Source of the DNA: Lachnospiraceae bacterium | GTDB taxonomy: Bacteria > Bacillota > Clostridia > Lachnospirales > Lachnospiraceae | Assembly: GCA_029012365.1 (NCBI GenBank) | Contig: JAQXLY010000043.1 | Location: 1 to 44,710, forward strand | Length of the DNA stretch: 44,710 nucleotides | Reading direction: 5' to 3' | Shown: piece after piece, positions 7,532 through 15,100 of the stretch | Numbering within the stretch: the first letter of the stretch is position 1 | Layout of the letters: the number at the start of each line of letters is the position of its first letter | Notes under the pieces: generated by a model | Told to the model about the DNA's origin: nothing | Databases searched by the model: none | Seen by the model: the letters and a program-made list of their open reading frames with translations, nothing else | Made by a program: the position numbers and the translations under genes

Positions 7532-9076
7532 TTAACACTCGCAAAGCTCTTCCTCCTCCGGAAGAATCGGATTTTTATTCTGTCTGCGGTACATCCGGGC
7601 AAGGGTCTGGTACTGCGCTACATTAATCTTCTCGTACTGCTCCTTTTTCATGCGCCACTGCCAGTTCCCTCCGAGAGTAGACGGAAAATTCATACGCGCT
7701 TCATTACCGAGTCCCAGCAGATCCTGCATCTGGAAGATTGCCGTATGCAGGGAAGTACGATAGGTTTCCCGAATCAGGGCTTCTTCCACAGACTCCTGTC
7801 TGCCGATACCGAAATATTCGCAGATTCTCCCCATATCCCAGTCAGACTTGCCGGAAAGAGCGCCGTGCAGGGTTTCGTTATCGTGGGTACCGATATACGC
7901 AATGCTGTTATTCGACGTAAAGTTATGCGGTAAATACGGATTATCCGGCGTACAGTCCAAGGCAAACTCTAACACCTTCATCCCCGGATAATTATTTAGC
8001 TGCATCAAATCAATGACCGGCTGCGTGATTACGCCCAAATCCTCCGCTATAATCTTTCCGTCGCCGACCGCTTCATTGATGATGCGGGTCAGCTTCTCGC
8101 CCGGTCCCTTTTTCCACTCACCGTCAATGGCCGTCTCACACTCTGCAGGAATCGACCAATAATTCACGATTCCGATAAAATGGTCTATCCGAATCACATC
8201 ATACCGCGCCGCGGAAATCTCCATGCGCTTTCTCCACCATGAGAAATCCTGCTCCTCCATCACATCCCAGCGATAGAGCGGATTGCCCCAACGCTGTCCG
8301 GTAGCGGAAAACAAATCCGGCGGCACTCCCGCAATATTGATTTCTCTGCGAAGAGCGTCCAACTCAAACAAATCGTAATGCGCCCATACATCGGCGGAAT
8401 CCATTGCCGTATAAAGCGGAATATCTCCGATAATAGCGATTCCCTTCTTTTTCGCATAGTCCCTAAGACGGTTCCACTGCTCGTCAAACTTAAACTGGCA
8501 GAACATATAGTAGCCGATTTCCCCGGAAAGCTCTTTTTCTGCTTTCGCAAGAGCCTTTTCCTCATGCAGGCGAAGCGGCAGCTCCCATTCCTGCCATGGC
8601 TGCCCTCCAAGGGAGTCCTTGATTGCCATAAACAACGCATAGTCCTTCAGCCAGTACTCATTTTTCCTGCAAAACTCCGTAAACTCTTCGGTGTCCTCAT
8701 GCTTGCTGTTACGGTAAGCAATATGAAGCACCTCGCGACGTCCCTCATACAGCGCACCGTAATCTACCTTATCCGTATCCTCTCCCCAGAAAACCTCATT
8801 ACACTCCTCCACGGAAAGCAGCCCTTCCTCAATCAGGGTCGGCAAATCAATAAAATACGGATTTCCCGCGAATGCAGAGAAGGACTGATACGGGCTGTCC
8901 CCGTATCCGGTAGGTCCTACCGGAAGTACCTGCCAGTAAGAAAACTCCATTTCTCTTGCAAAATCCACAAAGGCAAGGGCTTCCTTACCAAGTGTACCGA
9001 TACCGTAAGGTCCCGGAAGGCTGCTGATTGGCATCAGAATACCTGCACTCCGTTCCCAGTTTTTCTCAGTTTCCAT
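7532..9076 (-). CDS. malQ: 4-alpha-glucanotransferase (amylomaltase, GH77)
   Basis: A 514-residue cytoplasmic GH77 enzyme that disproportionates malto-oligosaccharides, releasing glucose and longer glucans for phosphorylase. The N-terminal signature is ISSLPGPYGIGTLGKEA and PVGPTGYGDSPYQS. The three catalytic acidic residues are visible: Asp near 298 in RIDHFIG, Glu near 345 in IIAEDLG, and Asp near 399 in IGTHDNET. I start at ATG 9076 because AAAGGGGA lies 8 bases upstream; an in-frame ATG six codons earlier overlaps that site. It lies apart from malEFG but completes the maltodextrin uptake and use route. Confidence 0.95.
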   Translation of the reverse strand: METEKNWERSAGILMPISSLPGPYGIGTLGKEALAFVDFAREMEFSYWQVLPVGPTGYGDSPYQSFSAFAGNPYFIDLPTLIEEGLLSVEECNEVFWGEDTDKVDYGALYEGRREVLHIAYRNSKHEDTEEFTEFCRKNEYWLKDYALFMAIKDSLGGQPWQEWELPLRLHEEKALAKAEKELSGEIGYYMFCQFKFDEQWNRLRDYAKKKGIAIIGDIPLYTAMDSADVWAHYDLFELDALRREINIAGVPPDLFSATGQRWGNPLYRWDVMEEQDFSWWRKRMEISAARYDVIRIDHFIGIVNYWSIPAECETAIDGEWKKGPGEKLTRIINEAVGDGKIIAEDLGVITQPVIDLMQLNNYPGMKVLEFALDCTPDNPYLPHNFTSNNSIAYIGTHDNETLHGALSGKSDWDMGRICEYFGIGRQESVEEALIRETYRTSLHTAIFQMQDLLGLGNEARMNFPSTLGGNWQWRMKKEQYEKINVAQYQTLARMYRRQNKNPILPEEEELCEC

Positions 9077-9212
9077 ATAAAATCCCCTTTCCATTTATTC
9101 CGGCAATGTCTTGAAAGCACTGATTCTATCCACATTTTCTCAGAACCACGCATATGATACATCATAGTCTGACGCTTATATATGCTTTCTATACGAGTAA
9201 CTTAATCATACT

Positions 9213-10824
9213 CTAAGCTAAGGATTGCGTCAATCTGTCTTTTAACTTTTCGATTTCTTCCGGTGCCTGTAAAATGTCAACTGACATAGTTACCGACTTA
9301 TCACGCGTAGTAATTTCCACCTTTCCCTCCTTTAAATTACGAGGGCTCACTACCACCCGAATCGGAACTCCAAGCAAATCCGCATCCGCAAACATCTGTC
9401 CCCCACGGATTCCGTCCCGGTCATCATAAATGACCTCCAGCTTCCGCTTCATAAGCTCATCATATAAGGAGTCCGCCACTCTTTTCGTCTCTTCATCATC
9501 CGGGCGGATACAACAGATATGAACCTCCCACGGAGCAACGGAAATCGGCCAAATCGGACCATACGCATCATGCTTCGCCTCACAGATTGAGGCAGCAAGC
9601 CGTCCTACACCGATTCCGTAGCAGCCCATAATCGGATAATGCTTTGCGCCCTCCTTGTCCACATACTGCATATTCATGCTCTTTGTATACTTCGTTCCGA
9701 GCTGGAAAATATTACCCACCTCGATACCGCGCTTAATTGTTAAAGCATGCTTTCTGCAGCACGGACAGATACCGTTTTCCTTTACCTTTGAAATATCCGC
9801 ATAAGTTACATTCTCCAAATCCCGCTCTATATTAAGACCGGTATAATGATACCCTTCCCTGTTTGCGCCGGCTACCAGATTATCGATTCCCCTAAGCGAT
9901 ACGTCAAGGACATACGTCACTTTGTCAGAAATACAATACGGACCGATATAGCCTGCCACAAGAGGGGAGTCCTCCGCTATCTCTGCCGGATGAAGCTCTG
10001 CTCCGATGTAATTTCGAAGCTTTGTCTCATTCACCTCATAATCTCCTCTGACGAATGCCACTACAAAGGAATCATCCTCATTCCTCTGATACACTACAGC
10101 CTTGCAGGAGGTTTCCGCATTACTGTTCAAAAATGTGCACACATCCTCAATGGTTTTACAATGCGGTGTCTCAATCATACGAAGCTCTTCCACAGGCTTC
10201 TTCGGTATATTTTCTACAATGCTTTCCGCCGCTTCCATATTGGCTCTGTAATCACATTCCGTACACAGTACGATGGAATCCTCACCGACCTCATTTAACA
10301 GCATATACTCATGAGACAGGCTTCCGCCCATCATTCCGGAATCCGAGGCAACCGTGATTACCTCCGGCAGACCTACACGACCGAAAATCCTGTTATAAGC
10401 ATCATAGCACTTTTTATAGTATTGCTCCAAATCCTCCTGTGATGTATGAAACGAGTAGGCATCCTTCATCGTAAACTCACGCACGCGAATCATTCCTGCA
10501 CGCGGTCTTGCTTCATCCCGGAATTTTCTCTGAATCTGATAAATCATAAACGGATACTGCTGATAGGACTGTCCGTAATCCTTTACGAGCTGGACCGCTG
10601 CCTCCTCATGCGTCATTCCAAGCACCATTTTTGACCGGTTCCTGTCCTCAAAACGCACCAGCTCACTTCCGATACTTTCATAGCGGCCCGACTCGTGCCA
10701 AAGCTCTGCCGGCATCACAACCGGAAACAGCACCTCCTGCCCGTACCATCAGGGCATGACTGTCAATCACACAGTCTGCCGGTTTCTCCTTGAATCTCTG
10801 TCCCACAAGATTTTTCAGTTTCAT
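9213..10824 (-). pseudogene. proS: Prolyl-tRNA synthetase with internal deletion and frameshift
   Basis: ProRS of the bacterial type, charging tRNA-Pro in the cytoplasm. The true start is ATG 10824 behind GGAGGGATT, giving MKLKNLVG...ALMVRAG. At 10735-10742 the frame shifts into QEVLFPVVMPAELW and then runs intact to the stop, through the class II core, the YbaK-like editing insertion (about the middle third) and the anticodon-binding domain. About 40-50 residues expected between ALMVR and QEVLF, including the helix of motif 1, are missing. The junction is a short repeat, GGGCAGGA, that would occur at both ends of the lost segment. As ProRS is essential, this is either an assembly collapse or a recent mutant with a second copy elsewhere. 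Confidence 0.88.
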
Positions 10825-10844
10825 AATAAATCCCTCCTTTTCGA

Positions 10845-11130
10845 TAAAAAAACGTCCCAAGTATATTTCTATACTTAGGACGAATCAAATCCGCGTTACC
10901 ACCCAACTTCAGATACCATCTGCGCTCACTGCAGGCTATTACCCGCACGTCTCTGATAACGGTGACCTCCGGCAGAAGTTCCCGACACCCGTCGGTATTC
11001 CCTCCTGCTACTCATAGACCGGTTCGATATCACAGCATCCAAAGTCTCGCACCATCCGACTTCTCTCTGAGGACTTTTGATATCTACTATTTCTACTCGT
11101 TGTATTTTCCAAGATATTTTTTCCATGTCC
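10845..11130 (-). promoter_or_regulatory. T-box riboswitch leader of proS
   Basis: The minus-strand leader has the T-box core TGGGTGGTAACGCG (plus 10892-10905), followed by a terminator stem CGTCCTAAGTAT/ATACTTGGGACG with a T7 run (10845-10883), and upstream a Stem I region with an AGAGAG-type box. Uncharged tRNA stabilises the antiterminator and turns on the synthetase gene. A probable proline specifier CCG lies in GAACCGGT at about 11020-11022. Gene context (proS) supports tRNA-Pro as ligand. The leader looks intact although the gene behind it does not. Confidence 0.92.
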
Positions 11131-11132
11131 AC

Positions 11133-11162
11133 ATTCTATCATGTATCCTTTTAAAATGTCAA
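11133..11162 (-). promoter_or_regulatory. Sigma-A promoter of the proS T-box transcript
   Basis: On the minus strand TTGACA (plus 11157-11162) and TAGAAT (plus 11133-11138) are separated by 18 bases, placing the start just upstream of the T-box Stem I. Confidence 0.75.
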
Positions 11163-11190
11163 GTCAGAACGTCAGACATTTGCGAATGAA

Positions 11191-11310
11191 TAAAATCTTT
11201 GATTTCGTGTAAAACTTAGCTTGTAAAATCTTCGATTTTGTGATAATCTTGTTATATAAAATCTTTGATTTTGTGTATTTTTAGCACTTATAAAGTCTTA
11301 ATTATGTGTC
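11191..11310. repeat. Four-unit direct repeat array with ~33-bp period
   Basis: The sequence TAAAATCTTYGATTTYGTG recurs at 11191, 11224 and 11257, exactly 33 bp apart, with a degenerate fourth unit at 11291. The spacing equals about three DNA turns, putting the units on one face of the helix. The array fills the gap between the proS promoter and the ATPase gene that starts at 11323, so it may be a regulator-binding array or a remnant of slippage. Confidence 0.7.
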
Positions 11311-11322
11311 CGGGAGGCGCTT

Positions 11323-12675
11323 ATGAAAAGAAAAATCTATGAAAAACTGATTACGTGGAAGCGTGAAAGCGCAGGAAAAACGGCATTATTAATCGACGGT
11401 GCCAGACGTGTCGGAAAAAGCTACGTGGCTGAGGAATTTGCTAAAAATGAATACGAGTCCTACATCCTTGTGGACTTTAACCGCGCAAGCAGCGAAATAC
11501 TCGACTTGTTTGACCGCTACCTTGATGATTTGGACACCTTCTTTTTATTCCTGACCCGGTATTATAACAAAAAATTGATTCCGGGAAAGTCTCTTATTAT
11601 TTTTGATGAGGTACAGTTGTGTCCCCGTGCCCGTGCAGCTATCAAGTTTCTTGTTGCGGACGGTCGGTATCATTACATCGAAACCGGTTCTTTGGTTTCG
11701 ATTAAGAAAAACGTGAAGGATATTGTTATCCCTTCCGAGGAACGCCATATCAAAATGTTTCCGATGGATTTTGAGGAATTTCTCTGGGCTTTGGGTAATG
11801 ATTCTCTGATGGATTTGATTCGGGTATGCTTTGAAAAGACACAGCCTCTCGGTCAGGCACTCCACAGAAAGGCAATGGACTATTTTCGCCAGTACCTTAT
11901 TGTGGGCGGTATGCCGCAGGCCGTTTTAGAATATATCGAAACCAGGGATTTTGAGCGGGTGGATGCAATTAAGCGGGATATTCTTGAGCTCTACCGCGCA
12001 GACATCGTGAAGCATGCAGAAGGGTATGAGTTAAAGGCAGAAAGCATCTTTGACGAGATTCCTGCACAGCTCCAAAAGCACGAAAAAAAATTTAAACTGT
12101 CTGCACTGAAAAAGGAAGCCCGCTTTCGCGATTATGAGGATGCTTTTTTCTGGCTTACGGACGCTATGATTGTAAATGCATGCTATAATACCACGGAACC
12201 GAGCATCGGTCTGAAGCTCAATATGAACCGCATGACCATGAAGTGCTATATGGCAGATACAGGACTCCTTATCAGTCACGCATTTGATGAAAATACCATT
12301 GTGTCAGAGGAGCTTTATAAGAAACTGCTTTTTGATAAGCTGGAGGTGAACAACGGTATGCTGGTTGAAAATATTGTGGCACAGATGTTGGTCGCAAAGG
12401 GACATAAGCTCTATTTCTACTCCAACCCGTCCAACAAAGATGCAGACTCAAAAATGGAAATCGACTTTCTGATTTCAAAAGGCAAAATCACCTCCGGACA
12501 CAATATCTCACCAATCGAAGTAAAGTCCGGCAAGAATTACACATTAATCTCCCTAAGAAAGTGTATCAGAAAATATAAAGAACAGTTACACACCCCGTAT
12601 GTGCTTCATACCTCAGATGTGAAGAAAGAAGACGGCATTGTGTATCTTCCTCTGTACATGACCGGGTGTTTATAA
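11323..12675 (+). CDS. AAA-type ATPase with DUF4143-like C-terminal domain
   Basis: A 450-residue protein of the widespread 'ATP-binding protein / DUF4143' group. Walker A is GARRVGKS at residues 26-33 and Walker B is SLIIFDEVQ at about 90-98, within an AAA core that continues to about residue 230. The C-terminal part carries EIDFLISKGK ... PIEVKSGKNYT (about residues 378-408), the pattern of a PD-(D/E)xK-like nuclease fold. A CGGGAGGCG ribosome binding site precedes ATG 11323. These proteins are common, variable accessory genes; their role is not settled, and defence or stress functions are speculation. A tandem 33-bp array precedes it. Confidence 0.88.
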   Translation: MKRKIYEKLITWKRESAGKTALLIDGARRVGKSYVAEEFAKNEYESYILVDFNRASSEILDLFDRYLDDLDTFFLFLTRYYNKKLIPGKSLIIFDEVQLCPRARAAIKFLVADGRYHYIETGSLVSIKKNVKDIVIPSEERHIKMFPMDFEEFLWALGNDSLMDLIRVCFEKTQPLGQALHRKAMDYFRQYLIVGGMPQAVLEYIETRDFERVDAIKRDILELYRADIVKHAEGYELKAESIFDEIPAQLQKHEKKFKLSALKKEARFRDYEDAFFWLTDAMIVNACYNTTEPSIGLKLNMNRMTMKCYMADTGLLISHAFDENTIVSEELYKKLLFDKLEVNNGMLVENIVAQMLVAKGHKLYFYSNPSNKDADSKMEIDFLISKGKITSGHNISPIEVKSGKNYTLISLRKCIRKYKEQLHTPYVLHTSDVKKEDGIVYLPLYMTGCL

Positions 12676-12695
12676 GAATTTAAGTGTTGAACAAA

Positions 12696-12820
12696 GAATC
12701 TCGCTTGCGAGATTCTCCGCCTGCGGCGGGTCGCTTCAAGCGACTCTTTCCAAACCGCCGCAGTGCGATCCTCGCGGAGCGTTTTTTGCTTTATAGGAAA
12801 TTGCGCAATTTCCTATAAAG
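12696..12820. repeat. Palindrome cluster including a perfect 32-bp palindrome
   Basis: Downstream of the ATPase gene lie a hairpin GAATCTCGC-TT-GCGAGATTC (12696-12715), CCGCCTGCGGCGG, GTCGC-TTCAA-GCGAC (12730-12745), and a perfect palindrome at 12789-12820 whose half is CTTTATAGGAAATTGC. No gene is visible between 12676 and 12908. Such stacked palindromes resemble REP-like intergenic elements and may act as terminators or mRNA stabilisers. Confidence 0.7.
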
Positions 12821-12824
12821 TAAA

Positions 12825-12858
12825 AAAGGGGACCGCGCATTCTGTCACAGTCCCCTTT
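12825..12858 (-). terminator. Intrinsic terminator of the sigma/anti-sigma operon
   Basis: AAAGGGGAC (12825-12833) pairs with GTCCCCTTT (12850-12858). It lies 50 bases past the stop of the anti-sigma gene, and on the minus strand ends in a T run. Confidence 0.8.
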
Positions 12859-12908
12859 CAAACCATTTCGTTTCCTTTTAAGGATACACCGAATGACTCC
12901 TCGTTTCC

Positions 12909-13736
12909 TTAAAACTGCTCCAGCCACTGAACCATCAATTCCCTTGCTGCTTCGAGGTCCTCCGGCTCATAAAGAATCATCAGATGATAGAATACCGCAC
13001 CGTCTGCCAGGTAGCCTTCCAGATAACGGTTCCCCTCCTCCTGCTCTTCGAAAACAAGAACCGCGTTCCTTCCGCTTCCCGTCGTATACTCTTCCTTCCG
13101 GTAGCTCTCCTTCCAGTCTGCCTCTTCTACATGTTGAAAACCCCCGCCATGATACTCAAAGGGACATTCCGTGGTATAAATGGAGGCAGTTTCATGCATC
13201 CGAATCTCCTGCGTTTTATGAACCTTATAATCCTTAAACAGAGCCACTTCTCCAAGTTCTCCGTCCGTGGTTCCGATGACACGTACACATACCTCGTCCG
13301 GCGTTCCCCATACATCAGTTTCCCTAAGTCCCGCATAGCCGATGTATGCTCTGGCCTCCTCTACGGACGCATACTCCTTGATCCAGCTCGGATACTTCTG
13401 GCTGTAATTCTCTTCTGCCATCTGCGCAAGCAGAAATTGCTTTACCTCTGTGACTCCGCCCGTAAACTCCTCTGCCGAAACCCGTTCGGTTTCCACCTGA
13501 AGCAGGTATCCCGGCAGCTTTTCATTCTGGCTGGCTGTAAATTGAAATACACCCAGACCTGCCGCATATGCCACCCCTCCGCCAAGCAGAAGCACGGAAG
13601 CAACAGCGGCCACTGCATATTTTACCGCACGCTTTAATGTGAACTCTTTTTTCTTCATTTCCAACACCTTTCCGAGCAACGCTTCCGGTGCATGGATTTC
13701 ATCATACAGCTGCTTTATGGATTCTTTTTCCTTCAT
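12909..13736 (-). CDS. Putative membrane anti-sigma factor
   Basis: A 275-residue single-pass protein encoded directly behind an ECF sigma factor. Residues 1-33 are charged and helical (KQLYDEIHAPEALLGKVLEM) and likely bind sigma in the cytoplasm; residues about 36-62 (AVKYAVAAVASVLLLGGGVA) are the membrane anchor; the remaining ~210 residues would lie outside and carry no domain I recognise. AAGGAGG sits within the end of the sigma gene and only 4 bases separate the two genes, which points to coupled expression. The role is inferred from topology and position, not from a recognised zinc-finger anti-sigma motif. Confidence 0.75.
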   Translation of the reverse strand: MKEKESIKQLYDEIHAPEALLGKVLEMKKKEFTLKRAVKYAVAAVASVLLLGGGVAYAAGLGVFQFTASQNEKLPGYLLQVETERVSAEEFTGGVTEVKQFLLAQMAEENYSQKYPSWIKEYASVEEARAYIGYAGLRETDVWGTPDEVCVRVIGTTDGELGEVALFKDYKVHKTQEIRMHETASIYTTECPFEYHGGGFQHVEEADWKESYRKEEYTTGSGRNAVLVFEEQEEGNRYLEGYLADGAVFYHLMILYEPEDLEAARELMVQWLEQF

Positions 13737-13740
13737 ACAA

Positions 13741-14211
13741 TCACGCCTCCTTAAGCTGTGCCCTTAACAGTTTTCTTGCACGGACAAGTCGGGTTCTGAC
13801 AGTCGCTTCCCTGATATGTAAAATCTCTGCTATTTCCTTCGTGGAATACCCCTCGTAATAAAACAGATAAATCACTATGCTGCATTTTTGCGGCAACTGC
13901 TTTATCGCTTCATACAGGTCACTGCTCTCCTTCATTGTAAACTCCGGTTCCTTCGAAATAGCATCCATGGAATCTACATTTTTTCTCCAGAAGGAGGAAA
14001 AAAAGCTGTTGCATTCATTGACGCATACACGAATCAGCCAGCGTTTTTCGTGTTCCGCATCCGCGAACGAATCCCGCCTGGAAAGCAGCTTTACAAAGGT
14101 TTGCTGTACAATATCATCCGCGTCTGCCGGGTTTTTGGTATAGCTGACTGCTATCCTGTATATCGTATCCATATGCTTGCGAACGATGCGCTCATAGTCG
14201 GCCCTGTCCAA
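13741..14211 (-). CDS. ECF-type RNA polymerase sigma-70 factor
   Basis: A 156-residue group 4 sigma factor that redirects RNA polymerase to its own regulon. Region 2 is in residues about 10-75 (IYRIAVSYTKNPADADDIVQ then QTFVKLL; RWLIRVCVNEC), and region 4 in residues about 105-152 (YYEGYSTKEIAEILHIREAT then VRTRLVRARKLL), with a helix-turn-helix. The start is TTG at 14211, with AAGGAG about 9 bases upstream. It is followed after 4 bases by its likely anti-sigma partner. No -35/-10 pair matching a known ECF promoter was obvious upstream. Confidence 0.93.
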   Translation of the reverse strand: MDRADYERIVRKHMDTIYRIAVSYTKNPADADDIVQQTFVKLLSRRDSFADAEHEKRWLIRVCVNECNSFFSSFWRKNVDSMDAISKEPEFTMKESSDLYEAIKQLPQKCSIVIYLFYYEGYSTKEIAEILHIREATVRTRLVRARKLLRAQLKEA

Positions 14212-14304
14212 ACCCTCATCTCCTTTGTCCGTTATTTTCTGAAAGGCCCTTCACTCTATAAACGGTCCGGGGCGGTAAAATGTGCGAAAAAATTTATAAA
14301 AGAA

Positions 14305-14778
14305 TCAAAGCACATACTCTGTCATACAGTCATACCACTCTACATAAGTTTCTCCGTTAATGATAAGCCGCTCATTTTCCGGCAAAAGCTCTGTCCATTT
14401 CTTTCCATAACGGTCAAATGCCCAGTCATCCCGGTTAAAGCGGCGCCAGAGAATGGTTCTGCCGTTTTTATCAAGAAACTGTTCCGATACCACACCGGAA
14501 TTATAGGTTTCGATATCCATCACGCATACGGTATCATAGCTTTTCCCATTTATCTTCACGGTATACCGTCCTACAATGTCAAGAAGGAACTCCTTCTTCT
14601 TACTTGTCACGAAGTTTCCGCTCCGTGTAATGTCTCCCTTCGGTGCAAGGTTCGTTTCATTTCCGCAGTTATCCTCTCCGAATCCCCAGTTCGGCATAAA
14701 TGCGTCTCCGTCCAGGAAGGTAATATAATTTCGTACATCGCCGTCTGTTCTCATCGTCGCCTTTCCGGTCACTTCCAT
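14305..14778 (-). CDS. Small protein of unknown function
   Basis: A 157-residue soluble protein starting at ATG 14778 behind a perfect AAGGAGGTGAT. It is rich in Asp, Asn, Trp and Tyr, with MPNWGFGEDNCGNETNLAPK near the N-terminus and WRRFNRDDWAFDRYGKKW near residue 112; the predicted character is mostly beta strand. There is no signal peptide or membrane segment. I do not recognise the family; it could be a ligand-binding domain detached from a larger regulator. A cre-like palindrome 30 bases upstream suggests carbon-source control. Confidence 0.7.
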   Translation of the reverse strand: MEVTGKATMRTDGDVRNYITFLDGDAFMPNWGFGEDNCGNETNLAPKGDITRSGNFVTSKKKEFLLDIVGRYTVKINGKSYDTVCVMDIETYNSGVVSEQFLDKNGRTILWRRFNRDDWAFDRYGKKWTELLPENERLIINGETYVEWYDCMTEYVL

Positions 14779-14807
14779 ATCATCACCTCCTTGTCTACAT
14801 TAAGCAT

Positions 14808-14821
14808 TGAAATCGATTTCA
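14808..14821 (-). promoter_or_regulatory. Perfect cre-like palindrome (CcpA/LacI-family operator)
   Basis: TGAAATCGATTTCA is a perfect 14-bp palindrome and matches every fixed position of the Gram-positive cre consensus TGWAANCGNTNWCA. It lies between the -10 region and start of the unknown gene 14305-14778, so binding would block its transcription; another LacI-family regulator could use it instead of CcpA. Confidence 0.6.
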
Positions 14822-15034
14822 TAGATAAAGACGTTTTTTTAGCCGGAAAGGTTCAATAGAAAAAAAATCCGGTTGTGGTAAAATTTAGGTGTTCAAAGTC
14901 TTAATAATTACACAAAGAAACCCTTTATGGACATTTTAAACACCTTTACACTGAAAAGTAAAGTCTGAAAAGTCTCAGTGGCTTCATCTATTCTTTGCAT
15001 TTCAAGCCAAAAAAAAATACATTTCAGGCAATGA

Positions 15035-15065
15035 ATGACACAAAACGTAAAATATATGTTATAAT
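15035..15065 (+). promoter_or_regulatory. Probable promoter of the chemoreceptor gene
   Basis: TATAAT at 15060-15065 lies 36 bases before the start codon, with a weak TGACA-type -35 at about 15036. A sigma-28 motif (TAAA-N15-GCCGATAA) was looked for upstream and not found in proper spacing. Confidence 0.5.
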
Positions 15066-15100
15066 AGTTAAAAATATTACTTCTGTACAAAGGAGAGAGT

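Noticed and set aside
8378..9157. 259-codon plus-strand frame
   Set aside because: Antisense of malQ, whose GH77 motifs are unambiguous.
11191..11310. CRISPR-like array
   Set aside because: Units are imperfect, only three to four, with 14-base AT-rich spacers and no cas genes; direct repeats fit better.
14826..14848. Possible sigma-28 promoter (TAAA ... GCCGGAAA) before the chemoreceptor
   Set aside because: Only 12 bases separate the two parts instead of about 15, and the distance to the gene is more than 250 bases.
13888..14859. 323-codon plus-strand frame
   Set aside because: It is the antisense shadow of the ECF sigma and the 14305-14778 gene; both have good ribosome binding sites and the sigma gene has family motifs.
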